Origin: 40CM-2-70-7 sp035505915 | Lineage (GTDB): Bacteria; Gemmatimonadota; Gemmatimonadetes; Gemmatimonadales; GWC2-71-9 | Reading direction: 5' to 3' | Length of the DNA: 64,000 nt | Assembly (NCBI GenBank): GCA_035505915.1 | Contig: DATJQI010000080.1 | Span: forward strand, 1-64,000 | Part shown: positions 18,138-25,315 of the stretch, piece after piece | How the letters are laid out: each line of letters begins with the position of its first letter | Numbering within the stretch: position 1 is the stretch's first letter | Program-made: the position numbers and the translations under genes | Notes under the pieces: generated by a model | What the model was told of the DNA's origin: nothing | The model's database searches: none | The model's input: the letters and a program-made list of their open reading frames with translations, nothing else

Positions 18138-18944
18138 ATGCATCTGTCCGCACGGCTCCGGGTCCCCCCGGGCAAGACGGTCTCCCTGGCCGACTACGAC
18201 CCCGACGACACGCAGGGGTGGCAGAAGGACGAGCGGATGGAGCAGGAGCTGGGGCACGGGATCGCCGAGCTCGACGCCCTGCAATACGTGATGTACGCGG
18301 AGCGGAAGCACGCGCTGCTGGTCGTCCTTCAGGGGATGGACGGCGCCGGGAAGGATGGGACCATCCGGCACGTGATGACCGGCCTCAATCCCCAGGGCTG
18401 CCGCGTGACCCCGTTCAAGGTGCCGAGCGCCGAAGAAGCGGCCCACGACTTCCTCTGGCGGATTCACCAGGCCGTGCCGCCGCGGGGCGACATCGGGATC
18501 TTCAACCGGTCGCACTACGAAGACGTGCTGGTGACCCGCGTCCGGAAGCTCGTGCCCCGCGCGGTGTGGTCCCGCCGGTTCGACGACATCAACGCGTTCG
18601 AGCGGCTGCTCACCGAGGAGCGCGTGGTGGTGGTGAAGTTCTTCCTGCACATCTCGAAGAAGGAACAGCGCCGGCGCTTTCAGGACCGGATCAAGGACCC
18701 CGACAAACGATGGAAGCTGTCGGCGGGCGACTTCTCGGAGCGCACCCGGTGGGGTGCCTACGTGAAGGCCTACGAGGACGTGCTGTCGCGCTGCAGCTCC
18801 GACGCCGCCCCGTGGTACGTGATCCCGGCGAACAAGAAGTGGTTCCGGAACCTCGCGGTGTGCCGGATCCTGGTGGAAACACTCGAGGGCCTGAGGATGA
18901 AGTTCCCCAAGCCCTCGGTGGACGTTTCGCGTCTGAAGCTCTAG
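18138..18944 (+). CDS. ppk2: Polyphosphate kinase 2 family nucleotide kinase
   Basis: A 268-residue cytoplasmic enzyme that transfers phosphate between polyphosphate and nucleotides. Walker A is GMDGAGKDG (66-74) and the Walker B-like segment is FNRSHYEDVL (122-131). An arginine-rich lid follows (KEQRRRFQDRIKDPDKRWK), as in single-domain PPK2 enzymes. Whether it prefers AMP, ADP or both cannot be read from sequence; the length fits the short class I/III forms. Start ATG 18138 has GGGAGCAAGG just upstream. The TAG stop overlaps the stop of the convergent zinc-ribbon gene. Confidence 0.88.
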   Translation: MHLSARLRVPPGKTVSLADYDPDDTQGWQKDERMEQELGHGIAELDALQYVMYAERKHALLVVLQGMDGAGKDGTIRHVMTGLNPQGCRVTPFKVPSAEEAAHDFLWRIHQAVPPRGDIGIFNRSHYEDVLVTRVRKLVPRAVWSRRFDDINAFERLLTEERVVVVKFFLHISKKEQRRRFQDRIKDPDKRWKLSAGDFSERTRWGAYVKAYEDVLSRCSSDAAPWYVIPANKKWFRNLAVCRILVETLEGLRMKFPKPSVDVSRLKL

Positions 18945-19162
18945 GGGCGCGGCGCGGGATCCGGCGCCGGGCCCGCCTCCGCCCCCTCGGCGAGACTGCG
19001 GCGGGTCAGCACGTAGGCCCGGTAGCCGCACGGGCAGGCTTCGAGCACTCGGCCCTGGCGGTCCGTGGTGAAGGACAGCCGGGTCCGGCAGGTCGGACAG
19101 CGGGGCGCGCCGCCATCCGCGAGGAGCCCGGAGCGCGCGAGCTGCAGCCGGGAGTTGTTCAC
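18941..19162 (-). CDS. Small zinc-ribbon protein, 73 aa
   Basis: The peptide holds CPTCRTRLSFTT and CPCG, a four-cysteine zinc knuckle, followed by an acidic, Pro/Ala-rich tail. It starts at GTG 19162, overlapping the infA stop as GTGA, so it is probably translated by coupling to infA. The reading frame extends upstream, but only inside infA. Function unknown; a transcription- or translation-linked role is a guess from its position. Confidence 0.6.
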   Translation of the reverse strand: MNNSRLQLARSGLLADGGAPRCPTCRTRLSFTTDRQGRVLEACPCGYRAYVLTRRSLAEGAEAGPAPDPAPRP

Positions 19163-19377
19163 TTGTGCCGGAAGGTGATGCGGCCCCGGGTAAGGTCGTA
19201 CGGCGACACGTCGAGCGTGACGCGGTCGCCGGCGAGCACGCGGATCCGGAAGCGTCGCATCTTGCCGGCCAGCGTGGCCAGGACGTCGTGGCCGTTCGTG
19301 AGCTGAACGCGGAAGGTGCTGTTCGGCAGCACGTCGGCGACCACGCCATCCATTTCGATCGGGACTTCCTTCGGCAT
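19159..19377 (-). CDS. infA: Translation initiation factor IF-1
   Basis: A 72-residue protein matching IF-1 along its whole length. FRVQLTNGHDVLATLAGKMR is the OB-fold core, and DLTRGRITFRHK is the conserved C-terminus. IF-1 binds the ribosomal A site during initiation. ATG 19377 is preceded by GAGG at 19384-19387. The gene is unusual in lying directly behind an intrinsic terminator whose U-tract ends 1 nt before that Shine-Dalgarno sequence. It is not in a ribosomal-protein operon here. Confidence 0.97.
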   Translation of the reverse strand: MPKEVPIEMDGVVADVLPNSTFRVQLTNGHDVLATLAGKMRRFRIRVLAGDRVTLDVSPYDLTRGRITFRHK

Positions 19378-19388
19378 GGCGGAACCTC

Positions 19389-19431
19389 AAAAAAAGAGGC
19401 GGGACCTGGGCGCATTGGCCAAGTCCCGCCT
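19389..19431 (-). terminator. Intrinsic terminator directly upstream of infA
   Basis: On the minus strand AGGCGGGAC pairs perfectly with GTCCCGCCT (19397-19431), and TGG/CCA pairs continue inside the loop. Seven T residues follow (19389-19395). It ends 11 nt before the infA ATG and 83 nt past the M13 peptidase stop. It could terminate the M13 transcript or act as an attenuator for infA. The plus strand has no U-tract at the other side. Confidence 0.8.
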
Positions 19432-19513
19432 TGACGGTTTGCTGGGGCTGTCCGCATCGGGCGGACCGCGTTGCAGAAGGGTAACGGGAGGTACCGGGGA
19501 AGTCAAAGCCCCG

Positions 19514-21574
19514 CTACCAGATGTGCGGCACCAGCTCCGGCGCCCGGACCATCGGGTCACCCGGCTGGCACCCGAAGGCCTTCGCGAATTCCGGATCGTT
19601 GGCGAGCGGCCCGTTCGCCCGCCAGTAGTCGGGCGCGTGCGGGTTGGTCTTGATCCAGGTGCGGAGCGTCGCGTCCCGGGTGTGCGTCCGCCAGCTCTGC
19701 GCGTAGGCGATGAAGTACCGCTGCTCCGGCGTGAACCCCTCGATCAACCCCGGCCGGCCGTCCCGCGCGAGCGCCCGCTCGAGGGCGTCGTAGCCCGTCA
19801 GCACGCCGCCCAGGTCCGCGATGTCCTCGCCCTCGGTCAGCCTGCCGTTCCCGTGCGCCGTGTCGACCTGGAGGTAGCCCGAGAACTGGGCGACGATCTT
19901 CTCGGCCTCCCGGCTGAAGGTCACCGAATCGGCGGGCTGCCACCAATCCCGCAGGTTGCCGTGCTCGTCATAGTGCCGGCCTTCGTCGTCGAAGCCGTGG
20001 GTCAGCTCGTGCCCCGCCCAGCTGCCGCCCAGCGAGCCGTAGTTGGCGCCGTCGTCGGCGTTGGGATCGAAGGTCTGGGGCGTCAGCGCGCCGGCCGGAA
20101 ACACCATCTCGTTCTTGGACGGGTCGTAGTACGCATTGACCGTGGGCACCGTGATGCCCCACTCGGTGGTGTCCACCGGCTGCCCGGGGCGGTTCACCGT
20201 CCGGTTCCACTCGAACGCGTTGGCGCGGGCGACGTTCAGCGCGAACGAGCCGTCCTGCACGTCGAGCTTCGAGTAATCCCGCCACTGCTCGGGATACCCC
20301 ACTTTCTCCCCCATCATGGCGAGCTTCTTGAGCGCCTGCGCGCGGGTCGAGTCGGACATCCAGGTCAGATGGAGGAGCCGCTCCCGGAAAGCGGCGCGGA
20401 TGTCGTCGATGACCGTCTTGGCCCGGCGCCGCGCCTCGGGCGAGAAGGTCTTCTCCACGTAGGCCTGGCCCAGGGCCTCCCCCAGGTCCCCGTCGGTCTC
20501 CTGCAGACACCGCTTCCACCGCGGGAGGAGCTCCTTGGCTCCGGTGAACCGCGAGGAGAAGGCGAAGTTTTCCCGCACGAAGGGCGTGGAGAGCCAGCTC
20601 GCGACGCTCGAGATGGCGTGGTAGCGCAGATAGGCCCGCCAGGTGGGGGGCGGCACCGAATCGATCAGCCGCGCGAGGCGCTTGAAGTAGTCGGGCTCGC
20701 CCACGTTGAGGCGGGCGACCGGCGCCACGATGCCGATGGTCCGGAAGTACCCGGGCCAGTCGAGGCCGGGCGTGAGGGCGGCGAGCTGCTCCGCGGTGGT
20801 CGAGTGGTCGGTGGCGGCCGGATCCCGCAGCGCGACCCGCGTGAGCGAGGCCCGGGCCATCTCGGTCTCGAGGCTTAAGACCAGCGCCGCGTCCCCGTTC
20901 GCCTGCGCCGCGGGGATTCCCGCGAGCGTGAACAGTTTCGCGACGTGGGTGACGTAGGCCTGCCGGGTGGAGTCGGCGGCGGAGCCCGAGTCCGTGTAGT
21001 AGTCGCGGTCGGGGAGGCCGAGTCCGCCCTGGCCCAGGTCCGCCAGGTAGTGCGCGGCGTCGTGCGGGTCGCCGTCGGCGGAGTAGAAGAACCCGACGTT
21101 CGCCCCCTTGATCTGCAGCGCCGCGATGGCCGGGAGCACCTGACGCGCGGTGGTCACGGAATCGATGGCCGAGAGCCAGGGCTGGATGGGCCGGGCCCCG
21201 GCGGCTTCGATGGCCGTGGAGTCCATGCAGGTGGCGTAGAAGGTGCCGAGCTTCCGGGGCGTGCTGCCGGGCGCGGCCTGGTGGCGATGCGCCATCGCGT
21301 CCTCGAGCACCGAGCGGACCGCCAGCTGGTTCCGGTCCGACATGTCCCGCGCCACGCCGGACGACGAGTAGGCGGCGGGGATGGTGTCCCGGGCGATCCA
21401 GCCGCCGTTCGCGAAGTCGAAGAAGTCCCGGCAGGCATTGGCGTGGTGGTTCATGTACGCCGTGTCGATGACCTTGAGCGGAGCGGTCACCTCGGGAAGA
21501 GGCGAACGGACCTGGGCCCGGGCCGGCGCGGCGACCAGGACGGCCGCGGCGGCGAGCAAGGCGAACCTGCGCAT
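19514..21574 (-). CDS. Exported M13-family (neprilysin-like) metallopeptidase
   Basis: A 686-residue zinc endopeptidase. A signal peptide (MRRFALLAAAAVLVAAPARAQ) leads into the M13 N-terminal domain, with DFFDFANGGW near residue 50. The catalytic domain has NAYYDPSKNEMVFPAG, the zinc motif HELTH (522-526) and the third ligand Glu583 in GEDIADLGG. The length is normal for the family. The C-terminus ends PHIW rather than the usual CxxW. It probably acts on peptides in the periplasm. No partner gene is adjacent, and infA follows after a terminator. Confidence 0.9.
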   Translation of the reverse strand: MRRFALLAAAAVLVAAPARAQVRSPLPEVTAPLKVIDTAYMNHHANACRDFFDFANGGWIARDTIPAAYSSSGVARDMSDRNQLAVRSVLEDAMAHRHQAAPGSTPRKLGTFYATCMDSTAIEAAGARPIQPWLSAIDSVTTARQVLPAIAALQIKGANVGFFYSADGDPHDAAHYLADLGQGGLGLPDRDYYTDSGSAADSTRQAYVTHVAKLFTLAGIPAAQANGDAALVLSLETEMARASLTRVALRDPAATDHSTTAEQLAALTPGLDWPGYFRTIGIVAPVARLNVGEPDYFKRLARLIDSVPPPTWRAYLRYHAISSVASWLSTPFVRENFAFSSRFTGAKELLPRWKRCLQETDGDLGEALGQAYVEKTFSPEARRRAKTVIDDIRAAFRERLLHLTWMSDSTRAQALKKLAMMGEKVGYPEQWRDYSKLDVQDGSFALNVARANAFEWNRTVNRPGQPVDTTEWGITVPTVNAYYDPSKNEMVFPAGALTPQTFDPNADDGANYGSLGGSWAGHELTHGFDDEGRHYDEHGNLRDWWQPADSVTFSREAEKIVAQFSGYLQVDTAHGNGRLTEGEDIADLGGVLTGYDALERALARDGRPGLIEGFTPEQRYFIAYAQSWRTHTRDATLRTWIKTNPHAPDYWRANGPLANDPEFAKAFGCQPGDPMVRAPELVPHIW

Positions 21575-21648
21575 AAGGACTCCGGTTGAGTTGTCGGTGG
21601 CGAGGGCGAGCGAGGTAGGCTATCGCCCGGCGACCCGGGCGTCAACGA

Positions 21649-21894
21649 TCACTCGAGGCGCTCCACGCGGACCTCCGCCGCCCCGGCCGGACCGTAATGC
21701 ACCGTGACGCTCCAGGGCCGGCAGCAGACTTCGCAGTCCTCGACGTACTCCTGATCATCCTCCCCGCCCGCGTCGAGGGCGATCTCCACGGGCTCGCCGC
21801 AATACGGGCACGTCACCGTCGCCGAGTCGTCGGCGGTACCGTCCCCCGCGGGGAAGTCGTCTTCGCTCAACGCGTCGTCCGGGAAGTCCACCAT
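21649..21894 (-). CDS. CPXCG-motif cysteine-rich protein
   Basis: An 81-residue acidic protein with CPYCGEPVEI and CEVCCRPW, the two cysteine pairs of the CPXCG small protein family; it probably binds zinc. The ATG at 21894 shares its A with the stop of the upstream phosphoesterase gene (TGATG), so the two are coupled. Function of the family is not known to me. Confidence 0.75.
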   Translation of the reverse strand: MVDFPDDALSEDDFPAGDGTADDSATVTCPYCGEPVEIALDAGGEDDQEYVEDCEVCCRPWSVTVHYGPAGAAEVRVERLE

Positions 21895-23003
21895 CACGGC
21901 TTGGTATATACGTCGGCGCCGAACCCCGCGAGTCCCGGCCGGCCGGCGTAGCCCAGGAAGGGAAGGTGGAAGATCTGCTCCACACTCTTCAGCATCGCGT
22001 AGTGATTGTAGGGGACATCCGAGACGGTGCCGGGCGCGATGAAGGGCGACAGCAGGACCGCACCGATTCTCCCGCCCCCCGGGCCCCGCAGGCCGGGGCG
22101 GGCGACGTTCGGCCCGGTGGGCTCGTCGCAGCACGCCGACGAATCGGTGCTCGACGCTTCGTCGAAGGTCACGATCAGGAGGCCCGAACGGAACGCCGGT
22201 GACTGGGTGATCCGGGGCACCCAATACCGCAGGAAGTGATCCGAGGCCGCGAGGCCGCCCGGCTCGCCGGTGACGCAGGGGTCGTCGTGCCCGTCGTGAC
22301 AAAGGTTCGGCACGATGAACGAGAACGCCGGCGTGGCGTCGGCGTTCTGAAGGTCGAGGCCGAGCCATTCGAGCCCCACCACGGCGTCGTGGCACAGAGG
22401 CGAGTCGATGATCGAGTGAAAGTAGACGAAGGGGTCGTGCTTGGCCGCGTACTGGTCCTTGGTCGTGGCGCGGAGCGTGGAGTCATCGGCGCCGATGGCG
22501 CCGTGACCGCAGGTCGCGGGCTCCCGGGCCGGGTCGTTGCCCATGTCCTCCAGGTACGCCTTCCAGGTCCGCCCGGCGGACGTCAGCTGGTTCCCGATCG
22601 TCAGGACGTGACTCGGATACACACAGCCTCGTCCCTGCGGCTGGCCGTCGGGGGCGGTGCCCGTCTCGACGAAGTCGAGGTACCGGGGACAGTCCATCTG
22701 CGTCTCGGGATCGGGGGCGATCCCGGAGATCATCGCGATGTAGTTGTCCAGACTGAGGTGCCCGGTTCCGTAGTACTGCCGCAGCAGGGCGCCCGCGCGG
22801 GCGAGCGTATCGGCGAGGTACGGGGCGCCTGCCGGAGGCCCGAACGTGGTCCCGTAATCCTTGTTCTCCAATACGATCACGAACACGTGCTGGATCGGGG
22901 GTACCGAGCCGGCGCGGCCGGCGTCGGCGGGCGGCTCCCCCTTGGCGCAGGCGAGTGCCAGCAGCGCGACGAGCCCCGCGGCACGACGGACCGGACCGAT
23001 CAT
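21894..23003 (-). CDS. Phosphoesterase of the phospholipase C/acid phosphatase family, lipoprotein
   Basis: A 369-residue exported enzyme. The signal peptide ends at ALAC, suggesting a lipoprotein. HVFVIVLENKDYGTTFG (about 40-56) is the N-terminal metal-binding motif (ENxxY/F) of the family that includes AcpA-type phosphatases and bacterial phospholipase C. LIVTFDEASS and the late NHYAMLKSVEQIFHLP are also family elements. The substrate could be a phosphate monoester or a phospholipid. Start ATG 23003 has GGGAGGGGAT upstream. Coupled to the CPXCG gene. Confidence 0.8.
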   Translation of the reverse strand: MIGPVRRAAGLVALLALACAKGEPPADAGRAGSVPPIQHVFVIVLENKDYGTTFGPPAGAPYLADTLARAGALLRQYYGTGHLSLDNYIAMISGIAPDPETQMDCPRYLDFVETGTAPDGQPQGRGCVYPSHVLTIGNQLTSAGRTWKAYLEDMGNDPAREPATCGHGAIGADDSTLRATTKDQYAAKHDPFVYFHSIIDSPLCHDAVVGLEWLGLDLQNADATPAFSFIVPNLCHDGHDDPCVTGEPGGLAASDHFLRYWVPRITQSPAFRSGLLIVTFDEASSTDSSACCDEPTGPNVARPGLRGPGGGRIGAVLLSPFIAPGTVSDVPYNHYAMLKSVEQIFHLPFLGYAGRPGLAGFGADVYTKP

Positions 23004-23107
23004 CGGATCCCCTCCCGGGAACGACGGACCCCGTAGTTTCCACTGCTGGCGGCGTCCCCGCTACCCGATGCAGATTGGGGCCCATCACGTGACCCGGGAA
23101 CACGCGT

Positions 23108-23377
23108 ATGTGCCGCAACATCAGGACCCTCTACCATTTCGAGCCGCCGGCCACCGCGGACGAGGTCCGCGCCGCATCCCTCCAGTTCGTCCGCAAGGTC
23201 TCGGGCTTCACCAAGCCCTCCGCCGCCAATCAGGAGCCCTTCGACCGCGCGGTGGAGGACGTAGCCGCCGTGGTTGGACGCCTCCTCGATTCGCTGGTGA
23301 CCACCGCTCCGGCGAAGAACCGTGAGGCCGAAGCCGCGAAGGCCAAAGCACGCGCCCTGAAGAGGTTCGGAACGTGA
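23108..23377 (+). CDS. DUF2277 family protein
   Basis: An 89-residue protein matching DUF2277 from its first residues (MCRNIRTLYHFEPPAT) to its basic tail (AKAKARALKRFG). The family is short, widespread in soil bacteria and of unknown function; no catalytic motif is visible. Its stop overlaps the start of the VanX-like gene, so the two are translated together. Confidence 0.8.
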   Translation: MCRNIRTLYHFEPPATADEVRAASLQFVRKVSGFTKPSAANQEPFDRAVEDVAAVVGRLLDSLVTTAPAKNREAEAAKAKARALKRFGT

Positions 23378-24084
23378 TGAAGGCACTCCTCCTCCTGCTC
23401 GCGGCGCAGGCCCCCGCTGCGCCCAAGGTCTTCCGCATCACGCCGGTCCGGCCCGTGGCCGAGCTGCGGGCGGAGGCGCTCCGGGCCACTCCCCCGGCCG
23501 AAGCGGGGCCGTTCCGGCCCTCGGATCTGGTCGAGGTGGTGACGCTCGATTCCACCATCAAGCTCGACATCCGGTACGCCGGCACCGACAACTTCCTCAG
23601 CACACCGCTGTACGAGCAAGCGCGGGCGTTCCTGCAGCGGCCGGCCGCCGAGGCGCTGGTGCGGGTCAGCCGGGCCCTGCGCAGCCAAGGATACGGCCTT
23701 CTCATCCACGATGCGTACCGGCCTTGGTACATCACGAAGATCTTCTGGGACGCCACCCCGCCCGACAAGCACGACTTCGTGGCCAATCCGGCGGACGGCT
23801 CGCGGCACAACCGGGGCTGCGCCGTGGACCTGACGCTCTACCGGCTGTCCGACGGCCGGCCGGTGGAGATGCCGAGCGTCTACGACGAGATGTCCGAGCG
23901 GGCGTATCCGACCTATGCCGGCGGCACCGAGGCCCAACGGGGGATGCGGGATTTCCTGCGGGCGGCCATGGAGAAGGAGGGGTTCAGCGTGTACCCCTAC
24001 GAGTGGTGGCACTTCGACTATAAGGACTGGAGGGACTACGGGATCCAGAACGTCCGTTTCCAGGACCTCTCTACCCGCAAATAG
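23377..24084 (+). CDS. D-Ala-D-Ala dipeptidase (VanX/DdpX-like, M15)
   Basis: A 235-residue M15D peptidase with a short signal peptide. The zinc site is SRHNRGCAVDLTL, with His144 and Asp151, plus EWWHF, with catalytic Glu209 and His212: the VanX arrangement. DAYRPW is also typical. It would hydrolyse D-Ala-D-Ala dipeptides in the periplasm for cell-wall recycling. No vanHA genes lie nearby, so glycopeptide resistance is not implied. I chose ATG 23377 (TGATG with DUF2277); the adjacent GTG 23374 is the alternative. Confidence 0.85.
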   Translation: MKALLLLLAAQAPAAPKVFRITPVRPVAELRAEALRATPPAEAGPFRPSDLVEVVTLDSTIKLDIRYAGTDNFLSTPLYEQARAFLQRPAAEALVRVSRALRSQGYGLLIHDAYRPWYITKIFWDATPPDKHDFVANPADGSRHNRGCAVDLTLYRLSDGRPVEMPSVYDEMSERAYPTYAGGTEAQRGMRDFLRAAMEKEGFSVYPYEWWHFDYKDWRDYGIQNVRFQDLSTRK

Positions 24085-24191
24085 TCAGCCTCGCGGCACC
24101 GCCCTTGCGCTTCGGGTTTTGTTTGGGTAGGCTGCACCCGCAAACTTTTCCGCCGGCGCATGCGTTTCCCTCAATGATGATTCGTTAAAGA

Positions 24192-24202
24192 CCCCCCCCC
24201 CC
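24192..24202. repeat. Homopolymer tract of 11 C residues
   Basis: Eleven consecutive C lie 21 nt before the start of the RND adaptor gene, in its untranslated leader or promoter region. Tracts of this kind are prone to slippage. It is the longest homopolymer I noticed in the window. Confidence 0.9.
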
Positions 24203-24223
24203 ACAGCTCCCAGGAATGGTTCC

Positions 24224-25315
24224 GTGACGAAGAAATCCCTCGCCCTCCTGCTGGTGTTCCTCGGCGGCTGCAAGAAAGCCGGCGGCTTCGGCGCGTTCCC
24301 GCCCGCGCAGGTCACCGTGGTGCAGGTCAGCCGGACCGCGGTCCCCGAGTTCTTCGAATTCCCGGCCGCCGTCGAGCCGTATCGCCGCGTGGAAGTGCGG
24401 TCGCGGGTGGACGGGATCATCACGGCGCGGGAGTTCACCGAAGGTTCGATCGTCGAGCCGGGACAGGTGCTGTACCAGCTCGATTCGGTCCGCTACGCGG
24501 CCGCCTACCACAGTGCGGAAGCCCGCCTCGTCAATGCGAAGGCGACCTTCGACCGGGTGGAGCCGCTTCTCGCGCAGCACGCGGTGGCCGAGCAGGACGT
24601 CGACAACGCCCGTTCGGAGCTGGCCGCGGCGCAGGGAGCGTACGACCAGGCCAAGAAGGATTTCGACGACACCCAGATCAAGGCCGAGATCGAAGGTCGG
24701 GTGGGACGGACGCAGCTGGAGGTCGGGGCCCGGGTCTCCGGGCCCGGCGATCTGCTGACCACCATCGACCGGCTCGATCCCGTGTACGTCAGCTTCCGCC
24801 CGTCGTCCTCCCAGCTCCTCGACTGGCAGCGGCGGACGTCGTCCCGCGCGATGGCGCGGCCGGGCAGCGGGCTCGAAATCCAGGCCATCCTTCCGGACGG
24901 GAACCCCCTGCCCCGGACCGGCCGTCTCGATTTCGTCGCCCCGTCGCTCGACGCCGCCACCGGCACGCAGGAGTTCCGCGCCGTGTTCCAGAACCCGGAC
25001 CACCTGCTGATGCCCGGGCAATTCATCCGGGTGCGGCTCGTCGGCTTCACCCGCGACTCCGCGATCGCGATTCCCCAGCGCGCGGTGCAGACCGGCCTGG
25101 GCCGCCAGTTCGTGTACGTGGTCGGGGCCGGTGACACGGTCCACGCGCGGGACATCGTGCCCGGCGCCTGGAGCGGCGACCTCTGGATCATCACGAGCGG
25201 CCTCGCCGCGGGCGACCGGGTGGTGGTGGACGGCGTGCAGAAGGTGATCCCCGGCCGGACGGTGCAGCCCAAGCTGCTGGCGGACTCCACGACGGTTCCG
25301 GGGAAGGATCGATGA
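24224..25315 (+). CDS. RND efflux periplasmic adaptor (membrane fusion protein)
   Basis: A 363-residue AcrA/MexA-type adaptor that bridges the inner-membrane pump to the outer-membrane factor. The signal region ends at FLGGC, so the protein is likely lipid-anchored. The lipoyl half-motifs, alpha hairpin (about 95-150, with VAEQDVDNARSELAAAQGAY), beta-barrel and membrane-proximal domains follow in normal order. GTG 24224 has CAGGA 8 nt upstream and is the only fitting start. First gene of a three-gene operon, joined to the pump by ATGA. Confidence 0.9.
   Translation: MTKKSLALLLVFLGGCKKAGGFGAFPPAQVTVVQVSRTAVPEFFEFPAAVEPYRRVEVRSRVDGIITAREFTEGSIVEPGQVLYQLDSVRYAAAYHSAEARLVNAKATFDRVEPLLAQHAVAEQDVDNARSELAAAQGAYDQAKKDFDDTQIKAEIEGRVGRTQLEVGARVSGPGDLLTTIDRLDPVYVSFRPSSSQLLDWQRRTSSRAMARPGSGLEIQAILPDGNPLPRTGRLDFVAPSLDAATGTQEFRAVFQNPDHLLMPGQFIRVRLVGFTRDSAIAIPQRAVQTGLGRQFVYVVGAGDTVHARDIVPGAWSGDLWIITSGLAAGDRVVVDGVQKVIPGRTVQPKLLADSTTVPGKDR

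Noticed and set aside
23377..24084. Glycopeptide-resistance gene cluster
   Set aside because: The VanX-like gene stands without vanH, vanA or a regulator. A wall-recycling role explains it better.
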